Positions 32,621 through 42,288 of a DNA stretch of 64,000 bases are shown in pieces. The notes beneath the pieces are model-generated. The model made no database searches, was not told where the DNA came from, and saw only the letters and a program-made list of their open reading frames with translations. Position 1 is the stretch's first letter. Every line of letters begins with the position of its first letter. The position numbers were made by a program, and so were the translations under genes. The DNA comes from Flavobacterium amniphilum (GTDB lineage: Bacteria > Bacteroidota > Bacteroidia > Flavobacteriales > Flavobacteriaceae). Location of the stretch: contig NZ_JAMLJL010000018.1 in the NCBI RefSeq assembly GCF_023634845.1, positions 1 through 64,000 on the forward strand, written 5' to 3'.

Positions 32621-35600
32621 ATGAAAAGAAAATTACTTTTGATTTTGTTTTCTGTGCTTTATTCAATAGGAGGAAACTCTCAGGGAAATAAGTATTGGAA
32701 TCAGAATTCTGAAAACAGAAGTCAACTCAAGGCTTCCAAAATTGCCAAGAGGCAATCATTTCCAAATGAATTCAAATTGTTTAACCTGAATTCTGAAGCA
32801 TTCAAGCAATTGCTTTATTCGGCTGTTTCGGTTAGCGGAAAAAAAACTACAATTATATCATTACCAAATGCCAATGGAGGCATCGAGGAATTTGAAATTT
32901 ATGAAGCTTCAAATTTCGAACCTGCATTACAGGCACGTTTTCCTGAAATCAGAGCTTTTTCCGGAGTTGGTGTAACCGATAAAAAAGCGACTCTGAAATT
33001 AAGTGTTTCGCCTTTGGGTATTCAAACGATGGTTTTCAGAACGGATAAGGAAAATGAATTTATGGAGCCTTTTTCTGAAGATGGTAAAGTGTATGCTGTT
33101 TTCAATTCGAGAAGAGAAAGAGGAAAGTTGGCATGGACTTGTACGACCGATGATATAAGAACATTTGATAAGCTTAGTTCAGATATTCAGGGTAAAGTAT
33201 CACGTTCAAGCGGGCAGTTTCTGAGAACAATGCGTCTGGCTCAGTCATGTACGGCAGAATATTCAAACTATTTTGGTGCTACATCTGTTGCTCAGGAAAA
33301 TTTGGTTTTAGCTGCTTTCAATAATACAATGACAAGATGTAACGGAGTCTATGAAAAGGAATTGGCTTTACATTTAAACTTAATTGCAAATACTACCAGT
33401 GTTATTTACTATGATGCAAATACGGATCCATATTCGCCTGCAGCTCAAATGGCTAACTGGAACGGACAATTGCAAACAGCATTGACTAATACAATTGGTG
33501 ATGCTAATTATGATATTGGTCACTTATTTGGTGCTACCGGTGGTGGTGGAAATGCAGGTTGTATAGGTTGTGTTTGTGATTCAGGAAAAGGTAGTGGATA
33601 TACATCGCCGGCTGACGGTGTTCCGTCCGGTGATAATTTTGATATTGATTATGTGGTTCACGAAGTAGGTCACCAATTAGGCGGTAATCACACTTTTTCC
33701 CATAACAATGAAGGAAGTGGTGTAAATGTAGAGGTTGGTTCAGGAATTACAATCATGGGATATGCAGGTATTACGGGGCATGATGTGGCTCCTCATTCAA
33801 TTGACGTTTATCATGCTGCAACCATTGCTCAAATTCAAGGAAATTTAGAAGGTAAAACATGTCCGGTTAAAATCGCTGTTGCAAATCAGGCACCTGTGGT
33901 AAATGCCGGAGCAGATTATTTGATTCCGATCAGTACTCCGTTTATGCTGAACGGATCGGCTACTGATCCAAACGGAACTTTGACTTATTCTTGGGAACAA
34001 ATGGATGACGGTGTCGGACAAACAGGAAATAACAGCCGTGCAAGAATAGCAAAACCTACAGGGCCAAACTGGGTTTCATATCCTGCAAAAAATGTTCCTT
34101 ACAGATATATGCCGAATATCAATTCGATCATTGCTAATTTGGCTACAACTTCCGGAACAGGAAATGAAATTATTAATATTGAAGCTTTGAGTTCAGTGGC
34201 AAGAACATTGAATTTCAGATTGACTGTGAGAGATAACGTTCCATATTCGTTGGCTACACCTAGTGTTGCCCAAACTAATTTTGACGATATGAGAGTTACG
34301 GTTGTGAATACCGGAGCAGCTTTTGCGGTTACTTCACCAAACACAGCAGTTTCTTTGGTTGAAGGATCTAATTTGCCTGTGACCTGGAATGTTTCTGGAA
34401 CTACTGCTAATGGTATTAATGCTGCTTATGTTGATATTTATTATTCAAATGACGGAGGTCTTACGTATCCTATTTTATTGGCTAGCAGAGTGCCAAATGA
34501 CGGAAGTGAAACTGTAACGGTTCCGGTTTCTGTTGATAGTGGAAGAGCAGGAACACAAGGACGTGTAATGGTGAAAGGAAACGGAAATATTTTCTTCGAT
34601 ATCTCAAATGCGAACATTACAACTACAGTTGGTGGAAATGACTTTGCAGTTAGTTTTAATGGAGTTGCGGGAGAACAAAATAAAAGTAAGTGTCAAACTG
34701 CGACAAATGATATTGCCTATACATTCAGATATGATGCGATGGGATCTTTTAATGCTGTGACTAATTTTAGTGCGACAGGAGTACCGGCTGGAACAACGGT
34801 TAGTTTCTCACCAACTTCATTGTCTGCCGACGGAACTGTTGTGATGACAGTTACCACTTCAGGTTCAACACCGGTAGGAATGCACAATATTATTGTCAAT
34901 GCAACTTCAGGAGCTACAACTAAAACAGTTCCTTTTTATCTTGAGATTTTCAGTAGTAATTTTGGAGCAGCATCTTTAACTTCTCCAGCTAATAATGCTA
35001 CAGGAATGAATACAACAGTTAACTTGACGTGGGCAGCGATTACAAGTGCGACATCTTATAATGTTCAGGTTGCTGCCGATGCTTCTTTTACGAATATAAT
35101 TGCTTCAGGAACTACTTCTGCAACAAATTATTCCGTTAGTGGATTAAGTCAGGCGACTAATTACTATTGGAGAATTATGCCTAAAAATGACGGATGTGAT
35201 GGTTCATTTAGTGCAGGTAACAGATTTACGACCGGTGTTATCAATTGTGCTTCTGTAACAAATAATACAGCACAGACAATTTCGAGCAGTGGGGCGCCAA
35301 CAGTTACTTCTACTATAAATGTTCCGGCTGGATTGACGATCAATGATGTGAATTTAAGTGTGAATATTACGCATACATATGTTTCAGATTTGACGCTTAC
35401 GCTTACAGGGCCTACAGGTGCTTCAGCAATTGTGTTTAATCAATCATGTGGATCGGGACAAAATATAAACGCTGTTTTTGATGATTCAGGAACTGCTTTG
35501 AATTGTTCAGGAAGTCCTGTTGTTAACGGTTCGGTTATTCCATTGAATGCACTTACTGTTTTTAACGGAACTTCATCAACAGGTACATGGACTTTGACTG

Positions 35601-35944
35601 TAAAGGATAATTTCAATCAAGACGGAGGAACATTGAACAGTTGGGGATTGAATATCTGTGATCTTCAGCCTTCATTGTCTAATCCGGAATTTGAAATGAC
35701 AAATGTGAGAATTTACCCAAATCCAAATAAAGGTAAATTCACGTTGCAATTCCTTTCAGAGTCTGGAAACAATGTCGAAGTGAAAGTGTATGACTTGAGA
35801 GGAAGACAAATCCTTGAAAAATCATTTGCAAACACAGGATCATTTAATCAGGAGATAAGTTTGGATAATGTACAATCAGGGGTTTATTTGGTGAATATCA
35901 ATGACGGTTTGAAAAAAACAGTTAAGAGAATAATAGTCGAGTAA
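32621..35944 (+). CDS. T9SS-secreted reprolysin-like zinc metalloprotease (paralogue)
   Basis: A 1107-residue paralogue of the preceding protease. The zinc site is HEVGHQLGGNH (from residue 347) with TIMGYAG as Met-turn. It has about 200 extra residues before the P-domain, including a fibronectin type III-like module (SLTSPANNATGMNTTVNLTW, near 785-870). It ends with a P-domain and the T9SS sorting domain (YPNPNKGKFTLQF ... KRIIVE). It has its own promoter and terminator, so it arose by duplication but is expressed separately. Confidence 0.88.
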   Translation: MKRKLLLILFSVLYSIGGNSQGNKYWNQNSENRSQLKASKIAKRQSFPNEFKLFNLNSEAFKQLLYSAVSVSGKKTTIISLPNANGGIEEFEIYEASNFEPALQARFPEIRAFSGVGVTDKKATLKLSVSPLGIQTMVFRTDKENEFMEPFSEDGKVYAVFNSRRERGKLAWTCTTDDIRTFDKLSSDIQGKVSRSSGQFLRTMRLAQSCTAEYSNYFGATSVAQENLVLAAFNNTMTRCNGVYEKELALHLNLIANTTSVIYYDANTDPYSPAAQMANWNGQLQTALTNTIGDANYDIGHLFGATGGGGNAGCIGCVCDSGKGSGYTSPADGVPSGDNFDIDYVVHEVGHQLGGNHTFSHNNEGSGVNVEVGSGITIMGYAGITGHDVAPHSIDVYHAATIAQIQGNLEGKTCPVKIAVANQAPVVNAGADYLIPISTPFMLNGSATDPNGTLTYSWEQMDDGVGQTGNNSRARIAKPTGPNWVSYPAKNVPYRYMPNINSIIANLATTSGTGNEIINIEALSSVARTLNFRLTVRDNVPYSLATPSVAQTNFDDMRVTVVNTGAAFAVTSPNTAVSLVEGSNLPVTWNVSGTTANGINAAYVDIYYSNDGGLTYPILLASRVPNDGSETVTVPVSVDSGRAGTQGRVMVKGNGNIFFDISNANITTTVGGNDFAVSFNGVAGEQNKSKCQTATNDIAYTFRYDAMGSFNAVTNFSATGVPAGTTVSFSPTSLSADGTVVMTVTTSGSTPVGMHNIIVNATSGATTKTVPFYLEIFSSNFGAASLTSPANNATGMNTTVNLTWAAITSATSYNVQVAADASFTNIIASGTTSATNYSVSGLSQATNYYWRIMPKNDGCDGSFSAGNRFTTGVINCASVTNNTAQTISSSGAPTVTSTINVPAGLTINDVNLSVNITHTYVSDLTLTLTGPTGASAIVFNQSCGSGQNINAVFDDSGTALNCSGSPVVNGSVIPLNALTVFNGTSSTGTWTLTVKDNFNQDGGTLNSWGLNICDLQPSLSNPEFEMTNVRIYPNPNKGKFTLQFLSESGNNVEVKVYDLRGRQILEKSFANTGSFNQEISLDNVQSGVYLVNINDGLKKTVKRIIVE

Positions 35945-35970
35945 GGTAATACCTGTTAAAAAATAATGAT

Positions 35971-36006
35971 AAAAGCGCAGAAAATTATTCTGCGCTTTTA
36001 TTTTTT
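35971..36006 (+). terminator. Terminator after the second T9SS protease
   Basis: An 11-bp stem (AAAAGCGCAGA with TCTGCGCTTTT), 7-nt loop, then ATTTTTT. Confidence 0.85.
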
Positions 36007-36072
36007 AAATACTACTCAATAAACTTGTTAATTTTAACAGATTTACTCTAACAAATTACAGATGATTTGTTA

Positions 36073-36080
36073 TATATTTG
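36073..36080 (+). promoter_or_regulatory. -7 element of the third T9SS protease gene
   Basis: TATATTTG matches TAnnTTTG exactly and lies 29 bp before the ATG at 36109. The same element, with the same surrounding TTATATATTTG, precedes the second protease, suggesting shared regulation. Confidence 0.5.
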
Positions 36081-36108
36081 CCGACTAAATTTTCCAAAAA
36101 ATTATTTA

Positions 36109-38952
36109 ATGAAAAGAAATACTACAAATCTATTGAGTTTGTTGGCTTTTTCGTTTTTGTCTATGAATGCTATTGGGCAGGAAAAACATTTACAAGAACT
36201 AACGCCAAGCGGGCATATCAGATGTTACACAACAGAAAATGAGGAACATTTGAGAGCTAAACATCCGGAACGTGCAACAACAGAAGAGTTTGAGAAGTGG
36301 TTAGCTCCTCAAATTGCGAAGATTAAAGCTGACAGGGCTGCCGGGAAAAATATACAGGCGGTTTATAATATTCCGGTTATTATTCATATTGTTCATGACG
36401 GTGATTGTATAGGGACGGGTGAGAATATCACAGATGCCCAGGCTATTTCTCAAATTACTGTAATGAACCAGGATTACAGAAGAATGGCCAGTACACCCGG
36501 AGGGGCTAATACAACAGGATTAGCAGTTGACTGTGAAATTAATTTCGTTTTGGCAAAAAGAGATCCAAACGGAAATCCTACGACCGGTGTGGTAAGACAT
36601 CAGATTGCTCCTTATAATAACGATGTGGCAGACGGTGTTGGTGGTCCTGACTGGGAAACAAATGGCGATGTCGAATTAATGAAAACCAATACTATCTGGG
36701 ATCCAACAAAATATTTAAATATGTGGACAATTCGTCCAGGCGGTTTGCCATTGGATCAAGGAGGTTTAAGCGGATTGTTGGGATATGCACAATTTCCTGA
36801 TGCAACAGGACTGGCTGGCTTAAGTGCTTCTGGTGGGGCGGCTAACACTGATGGTGTTGTTGCTGGTTTTGATGCTATGGGAACTAATGCTTTAAACGAC
36901 GGTACCTTTATTTTAAATCCTACTTATAACTTAGGAAGAACAATGACCCATGAAGTAGGTCACTGGTTGGGGCTTCGTCATATTTGGGGAGACAATACAG
37001 CTTGTCCGGGAACAAATTCGAATGCAGATAAAGATTATTGTGCAGATACTCCTGCTGCAAATACGGCCAACTATACTTGTAACTTAAGTGCAAATACTTG
37101 TGCTTCAACACCTGGTAATGATATGGTGCAAAACTATATGGATTATACCAATGACGCTTGTATGGATACATTTACCGCTGATCAAAAGTCAAGGATGCAA
37201 ACCATCATGGCAGGTGCTGCCAGAAGAAATACTTTAAATGCTTCGAATGGTGCAACTGCTCCGTCTGCAGGTATTTATTTTAATAAAGGAGTTAACTATT
37301 GTTCAGTTACTGAAGGAACTAATTGTAGTTATACGGACGTAAATTACGCTGTTTCTGTAATAAAAGCGCCAACGGCAAATGCGGTTGTTACTTTTAATGT
37401 AAATGGAGGAACTACTGCAACTAATAATGCAGATTTCCAGATTATGACACCAACAGTTACGTTTAATTCGGGTTCAACAACTTCACAAACGTTAACGATC
37501 AGATATTATAATGACGGTATTGCAGAATCAGCTGAGAATGTTGTGATTGGAATGACTGTTAACGCTGGTGGTGGAGATGCGGCTATCATTGCAGGTGATG
37601 ATACTGCTTTATTGTCGGTTTCAATTGTAGACAATGATGTAGCTCCAACAGTAACGCAATCGGCTACTATTTTATCTTCAGATTTCTCAACAGCGGGTGG
37701 ATGGACAGTCCTTGATGGAGATGGCGACGGAAAGAATTGGGGAACACTTACTCCTACTTCGCTTAATGGTTTTGGAACAGCTCCAAATACGATCTCTGGA
37801 TCATGTAGATATTCTGAAAAAAGTTTGACATATCTTGGGGGAACCGGAAGTGCAACACCGAATAACTTCCTTATCAGTCCGCAAATTACTATTCCGGCAG
37901 GTGCATCTGCTGCAACGTTGACATATATAATTGGGGGTTATCATTCAGCTGCAACTGGTTCTGCGGGTGAGTATGCGGTTTATTTTACAACAAATCCTTC
38001 GTCAATAGCTAATATTACCTCAGGAACTGTGGTGAAAAACTTGTCAACTGTTGTTAATAGAAGTACTGAATTGCAGACTCAGAGTTTATCAGCTTTGGCT
38101 GGACAAACAGGATATATTGTTTTCAGACATAATAACAGAAATGCTTCTACGGGATTGTTGATATTAGATTCTGTTTTGGTTACGGCGACTGTTAATACAG
38201 AAGTTCAGGCGGTTGTTAATACAGGTACGCAATATACGGCTGCAATTCCTTCTACAGGAACTGTATATGCTAAAGATGCAACTAGTGGAAGATTAATTGC
38301 TGATATTACAAGCAATACAAACTTTAATTATGGATGTACTACTGTTGCTGTAACAAGAGACCAGGCTACTGCAGGAGCAGCAGCTGTTAATTTCGGTTCG
38401 AATACAGCTAATAATCTGAAAGTGACGGCTAAATCGGTTACGGTTACACCGGCAACAAATAATGCATCAGGAGCGGCTACATTGAAATTCTATTTTACGG
38501 AGGCTGAAATTGCTGCATGGGAAGCTGCAACCGGAAACAACAGATCGGCTTTAAGAGTTATTAAGCAAGGTGGTACTACTACTTTGGCAACAACAGTTGG
38601 TACTTTTGGTGCCAATACAACATTAACTGCAAATGTAGCTAATGGTATTGGTGGTGTTTACTATTTCGGTGTTCAGAATACATTAAGTAAAGATGATTTC
38701 CAATTCGAGAATTTCTCTTTATATCCAAACCCGAACAAAGGAAACTTCACAGTAAGATTTAATCCTTATACTTCTGATAATGTTGTAATCAATGTATATG
38801 ACATGAGAGGAAGACAGATTTTTGAAAAATCATATGTAAACAACGGCGCTTTCAATCAGGAAGTTAACCTTGAAAAAGCTCAGTCAGGAGTTTATTTGAT
38901 CACGATTGCAAATGGTGGTAAGAAAACAACTGAACGTATTATTGTTGAGTAG
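36109..38952 (+). CDS. T9SS-secreted M43 (pappalysin-like) zinc metalloprotease
   Basis: A 947-residue secreted protease. I take ATG 36109 (MKRNTTNLLSLL), which gives a proper signal peptide ending IGQ, rather than the open frame up to 36067. The zinc motif is HEVGHWLGLRHIWG (from residue 281), followed by CADTPAAN and MQNYMDYTND-type residues typical of M43. After the protease come a Calx-beta-like segment (about 400-520), a choice-of-anchor-like domain (SDFSTAGGWTVLDGDGDGKNW) and the T9SS sorting domain (YPNPNKGNFTVRF). It is the third secreted protease in a row. Confidence 0.87.
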   Translation: MKRNTTNLLSLLAFSFLSMNAIGQEKHLQELTPSGHIRCYTTENEEHLRAKHPERATTEEFEKWLAPQIAKIKADRAAGKNIQAVYNIPVIIHIVHDGDCIGTGENITDAQAISQITVMNQDYRRMASTPGGANTTGLAVDCEINFVLAKRDPNGNPTTGVVRHQIAPYNNDVADGVGGPDWETNGDVELMKTNTIWDPTKYLNMWTIRPGGLPLDQGGLSGLLGYAQFPDATGLAGLSASGGAANTDGVVAGFDAMGTNALNDGTFILNPTYNLGRTMTHEVGHWLGLRHIWGDNTACPGTNSNADKDYCADTPAANTANYTCNLSANTCASTPGNDMVQNYMDYTNDACMDTFTADQKSRMQTIMAGAARRNTLNASNGATAPSAGIYFNKGVNYCSVTEGTNCSYTDVNYAVSVIKAPTANAVVTFNVNGGTTATNNADFQIMTPTVTFNSGSTTSQTLTIRYYNDGIAESAENVVIGMTVNAGGGDAAIIAGDDTALLSVSIVDNDVAPTVTQSATILSSDFSTAGGWTVLDGDGDGKNWGTLTPTSLNGFGTAPNTISGSCRYSEKSLTYLGGTGSATPNNFLISPQITIPAGASAATLTYIIGGYHSAATGSAGEYAVYFTTNPSSIANITSGTVVKNLSTVVNRSTELQTQSLSALAGQTGYIVFRHNNRNASTGLLILDSVLVTATVNTEVQAVVNTGTQYTAAIPSTGTVYAKDATSGRLIADITSNTNFNYGCTTVAVTRDQATAGAAAVNFGSNTANNLKVTAKSVTVTPATNNASGAATLKFYFTEAEIAAWEAATGNNRSALRVIKQGGTTTLATTVGTFGANTTLTANVANGIGGVYYFGVQNTLSKDDFQFENFSLYPNPNKGNFTVRFNPYTSDNVVINVYDMRGRQIFEKSYVNNGAFNQEVNLEKAQSGVYLITIANGGKKTTERIIVE

Positions 38953-38970
38953 TTCTAAGTAATACAACTG

Positions 38971-38997
38971 AAAAGGGAAGCATTTGCTTCCCTTTTT
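38971..38997. terminator. Bidirectional terminator between the M43 protease and pth
   Basis: A 12-bp stem (AAAAGGGAAGCA with TGCTTCCCTTTT) with a 2-4-nt loop and T-runs on both strands between convergent genes. Confidence 0.85.
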
Positions 38998-39620
38998 TAT
39001 TTTCCGTTAAATATATTCATGGTATTTCCTAATCCTGCCAAGGCAAAAGATTCAATTGCCTGGACTGAAACTTCGAGTCTTTCCTGAAGTTTGGTTTTTT
39101 CTTCTTCATCCCATTCACCTAAAACATAATCAACTTGTTTGCCTTTCTTGAAGTCATCGCTGATTCCAAAACGGAAACGCGGATAATCGGCTGAATTTAA
39201 CAGTTGCTGAATACTTTTTAATCCGTTGTGTCCTCCGTCTGAACCTTTCGGTTTGATGCGGATGGTGCCAAAGGGTAGATTCAGGTCATCGGTAATGATT
39301 AAAATATTTTCTTTTGTGATTTTTTCTTTTTCCATCCAATACTGAACGGCTTTTCCGCTCAAGTTCATGTAAGTATTCGGTTTAAGGAGAAGTAAAGTTC
39401 TTCCTTTGACTTTGTGTTCGGCCAGGGAGCCTAATTTAACAGTTTGGAAATCCAATGATTCTTTTTTGGCAAGGAAGTCCAAAACTTTAAATCCGATATT
39501 GTGTCTGGTGTTGGCATATTCGGCTCCAATATTGCCAAGGCCAACAATTAAAAATTTTTTCATGTCAGTTTCTGTTGGTTCTGTCTTGTGTGCGAACAGA
39601 TTTTTGATCCAATTAATCAT
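38997..39620 (-). CDS. pth: Peptidyl-tRNA hydrolase
   Basis: A 207-residue Pth that releases tRNA from stalled peptidyl-tRNA. The core begins MKKFLIVGLGNIGAEYANTRHNIGF, with the family Asn and catalytic His, followed by LLLKPNTYMNLSGKAV and GGHNGLKS. The frame is open 19 residues further upstream (MINWIKNLFAHKTEP), an extension I recall from flavobacterial annotations. The start at 39563 would give 188 residues, nearer the usual length. Confidence 0.92.
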   Translation of the reverse strand: MINWIKNLFAHKTEPTETDMKKFLIVGLGNIGAEYANTRHNIGFKVLDFLAKKESLDFQTVKLGSLAEHKVKGRTLLLLKPNTYMNLSGKAVQYWMEKEKITKENILIITDDLNLPFGTIRIKPKGSDGGHNGLKSIQQLLNSADYPRFRFGISDDFKKGKQVDYVLGEWDEEEKTKLQERLEVSVQAIESFALAGLGNTMNIFNGK

Positions 39621-39705
39621 GGAAACAAAATTAATTGAATTAAACGGATTACAAAAAAAAGATACGGTTACTGCTGAATTCTTTCCGTTTGTTAATTAGA
39701 AGGTA

Positions 39706-39735
39706 TAAAAAAAGCACCCCGTTTGAGGTGCTTTT
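39706..39735. terminator. Terminator of the prs-rplY transcript
   Basis: A 9-bp stem (AAAAGCACC with GGTGCTTTT) around an 8-nt loop, with A/T runs on both sides. On the minus strand it follows rplY. Confidence 0.8.
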
Positions 39736-39753
39736 GTATAGAGTGTAAGAAAA

Positions 39754-40359
39754 TTATTTTTTCTTTTTTCCACCTTTTTCTGCTTTTGCAGCTTCTTGAG
39801 CAGCTTTCATCGCAGCACGTGAAATTCTTACTTGACACACTACAGTGTTGTCCGGGTGTAAAAATTTGTAGTTATCAGATGCTAATTTAGTAATGTATAA
39901 TTTATTACCCATTTCTAAAGAAGAAATGTCAGCATCGATAAAGTCAGGTAAGTTAGCAGGTAAAGCTTTAACTTTCAATTTACGTTGGTTTAAACGTAAA
40001 ACACCTCCTAATAATACACCTGGAGAAGTACCAACAACTCTTACTGGAATTTCCATAGTAACTTCTTTGTTTTCAAACAACTGGTAGAAGTCAATGTGTA
40101 AGATTTTGTCAGATACAGGGTGTACCTGGATGTCTTGTAAAACTGCATTGAAAGATTTACCGTTTTCCAATTCAATCACAACTGTGTGTGCGTTTGGAGT
40201 GTAAACCAAGCTTTTGAAAGCTTTGTCTTCTGCTGAGAAATGTACAGGTTGATCTCCTCCGTATAAAACGCAAGGAACCGCTCCAGCATTACGTAAGGCT
40301 TTAGTAGCAACTTTGCCCACGCTTTCTCTTTCTGATCCTTTGATTGTAATCGATTTCAT
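39754..40359 (-). CDS. rplY: 50S ribosomal protein L25 (general stress Ctc form)
   Basis: A 201-residue L25 of the long CTC type. The N-terminal 5S-rRNA-binding domain (MKSITIKGSERESVGKVATKALRNAG, VPCVLYGG, HTVVIELENGK) is followed by the C-terminal beta domain (EVTMEIPVRVVGTSPGVLLGG). It ends in an Ala/Lys tail. It lies downstream of prs on the same strand, with a leader that can form a hairpin. Confidence 0.93.
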   Translation of the reverse strand: MKSITIKGSERESVGKVATKALRNAGAVPCVLYGGDQPVHFSAEDKAFKSLVYTPNAHTVVIELENGKSFNAVLQDIQVHPVSDKILHIDFYQLFENKEVTMEIPVRVVGTSPGVLLGGVLRLNQRKLKVKALPANLPDFIDADISSLEMGNKLYITKLASDNYKFLHPDNTVVCQVRISRAAMKAAQEAAKAEKGGKKKK

Positions 40360-40398
40360 TTTAAAAAAATATAGTTATTAAATATTTTACTTGCTTTT

Positions 40399-40441
40399 GC
40401 ATGAAGCTGTTAGCTTTATGCGTAATGAGCCGGCAAATGTA
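40399..40441 (-). promoter_or_regulatory. rplY promoter and leader hairpin
   Basis: On the minus strand TACATTTG (plus 40434-40441) matches the -7 element exactly, about 75 bp before the rplY start. Directly downstream the leader can fold GCATAAAGCT with AGCTTCATGC (plus 40399-40421, 3-nt loop, one mismatch pair). This is a possible leader structure, but autoregulation of L25 is not demonstrated by sequence. Confidence 0.45.
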
Positions 40442-40466
40442 CAACTTATTATTAAGTTGACAGCCT

Positions 40467-41408
40467 TTACATTAAAAATTTTCCACTGATGGAATTATTG
40501 TGGTGAACCATGTGCATTACTTCTGCAAAAAGAGAAGCGCAGCTTACCACTTTTATTTTACTTGATTCTTTCTTTAAAGGAATAGAATCGGTAACGATTA
40601 ATTCGCTCAATTGTGAGTTTTCGATTTTTTCGTAAGCACTGCCTGATAAAATCGCGTGTGTGCAAATTGCTCTCACACTCACGGCGCCTCTTTCGATCAT
40701 CAAGTCGGCCGCTTTGGCTAAAGTTCCTCCGGTATCAATCATGTCGTCCACAAGGATTACATGTTTCCCTTTTACTTCACCAATCAATTCCATCGATTCG
40801 ATTATGTTAGCGGCTTTTCGTTGTTTGTAACAAATCACCACGTCAGATTCTAAGAATTTAGAATACGCATACGCTCTTTTTGAACCTCCCATGTCCGGTG
40901 ATGCAATCGTTAAGTTTTCTAAACCTAAACTTTTTACATACGGCAGGAAAATGGTTGAAGCAAACAGGTGATCCACCGGCTTTTCGAAGAACCCCTGAAT
41001 CTGGTCAGCGTGTAAATCCATGGTCATGATGCGTGTAGCACCGGCACTTTCCAATAATTTTGCAACCAGTTTAGCTCCAATCGGTACTCTGGGTTTGTCT
41101 TTTCTGTCCTGACGGGCCCAACCGAAATAAGGAATAACAGCAGTAATATGTCTTGCTGAAGCTCTTTTGGCAGCATCAATCATTAATAACAATTCCATTA
41201 AGTTGTCAGAACTTGGAAAAGTCGAGCAAACGATAAATACTCTCAATCCGCGGATTGATTCTTCATAAGACGGCTGAAACTCACCATCACTGTATTGCGA
41301 GAACGTTACTTTCCCCAGCGCAACACCGTATTTTTCGGCGATTTGCTCGGCTAGGTAAACACTTTGTGAACAGGCAAATATTTTTGCTTCGGGTTCTAGG
41401 TGCGGCAT
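40467..41408 (-). CDS. prs: Ribose-phosphate pyrophosphokinase
   Basis: A 313-residue class I PRPP synthetase, supplying PRPP for nucleotides, His, Trp and NAD. It has the ATP-binding RQDRKDKPR, the DLHADQIQGFF metal site and the PRPP loop VILVDDMIDTGGTL. Length is normal. It lies upstream of rplY, as in many Bacteroidota. Confidence 0.95.
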   Translation of the reverse strand: MPHLEPEAKIFACSQSVYLAEQIAEKYGVALGKVTFSQYSDGEFQPSYEESIRGLRVFIVCSTFPSSDNLMELLLMIDAAKRASARHITAVIPYFGWARQDRKDKPRVPIGAKLVAKLLESAGATRIMTMDLHADQIQGFFEKPVDHLFASTIFLPYVKSLGLENLTIASPDMGGSKRAYAYSKFLESDVVICYKQRKAANIIESMELIGEVKGKHVILVDDMIDTGGTLAKAADLMIERGAVSVRAICTHAILSGSAYEKIENSQLSELIVTDSIPLKKESSKIKVVSCASLFAEVMHMVHHNNSISGKFLM

Positions 41409-41600
41409 TAAAATGTTGTTTTATGTCCCGAAACTTATAAAATCCGACTTTTATGGTGATAAAAGTTTTAAAAATATAAGCGCCTCGGGTGTAGTTAGTT
41501 ATGTGTCGTGTGCGATTAACGCGGTGCAAATTTAGGAATAAAATCGGACTGGGAAAGATAATTTCTAACTATTTTTTTTATGATTTGTAAAATTTTTGTT

Positions 41601-41608
41601 TACATTTG
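41601..41608 (+). promoter_or_regulatory. -7 element of the tRNA-Leu gene
   Basis: TACATTTG matches TAnnTTTG and lies 44 bp before the tRNA. A TTTG at 41584 is 13 bp upstream, closer than usual. Confidence 0.45.
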
Positions 41609-41652
41609 CACCCACAATACTGAAACACGAATCCGTTTTAGTTTCATCCTTA

Positions 41653-41732
41653 GCCCGGATGGCGGAATTGGTAGACGCGCACGACTCAAACTCGTGTACT
41701 TAGGTGTGTGGGTTCGATTCCCACTCCGGGTA
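41653..41732 (+). tRNA. tRNA-Leu (anticodon CAA)
   Basis: An 80-nt class II tRNA: acceptor GCCCGGA with TCCGGGT plus discriminator A, D-arm GGCGGAATTGG, anticodon stem-loop CACGA-CTCAAAC-TCGTG (CAA reads UUG), a short variable arm and T-arm GGGTTCGATTCCC. CCA is not encoded. The AT-rich island starts right after it, so its 3' end is the likely integration target. Confidence 0.95.
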
Positions 41733-41737
41733 CTTTT

Positions 41738-41782
41738 AAAATCCTTAACAAGCTGATTAATAGCAAGTTAAGGATTTTTTAT
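41738..41782 (+). terminator. Terminator of tRNA-Leu at the island edge
   Basis: A 12-bp stem (AAAATCCTTAAC with GTTAAGGATTTT) around a 17-nt loop, then Ts. It lies 5 bp after the tRNA. Confidence 0.75.
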
Positions 41783-42288
41783 TTATATTTTTGCCGAGAA
41801 TTTGCCGAAAAATTCTTTCTTTTTTAAATCTTTCAAATAAAAAAACTGATAGTAAAAAAAGAAAAAAATCATTCTCCCTTAAAGAAATAGAAAAGGTTGT
41901 TAATGAATATCTATAAAAATTTCGCTTAACTTAAACTATAATTTTTTGCTTGCATATTAAAAACTGGTTTCTTTTTTTATAGTTATAAAATAAGAGATAA
42001 AGTAAAAAATCAATGCAATCAATATATTAGATAAGTTAACTTCTGTTTTGTCCTTATTTTAACTCATTCTCGATTTGGTTAAAATTAGTTTTTTTTCAAC
42101 TGGTTTTTATGATTATAAGTGTTCTAAAAAATCTTATTTAATTGCTAATTAAAAGTGTTTAAAAATAAAGTGTCAAGCTTTCATTTTAGTTGAAACTAGT
42201 TTCAGTATTTAATCATAATTGCTTTAATGTAACATGAAAATTAAGAAATGGCACTACATATTAATATAGACAAAGTAAAAAAACTTAA
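41783..42288. other. AT-rich non-coding left edge of the island
   Basis: About 500 bp without a credible gene. It starts with two close direct repeats of TTTGCCGA (in TTTTTGCCGAGAATTTGCCG), at about the distance from the tRNA where integrase arm sites could lie. Long A/T stretches follow. One frame ending at 41916 reads like a short protein tail (SLKEIEKVVNEYL) and may be a remnant, but this is weak. No promoter could be fixed. Confidence 0.5.
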
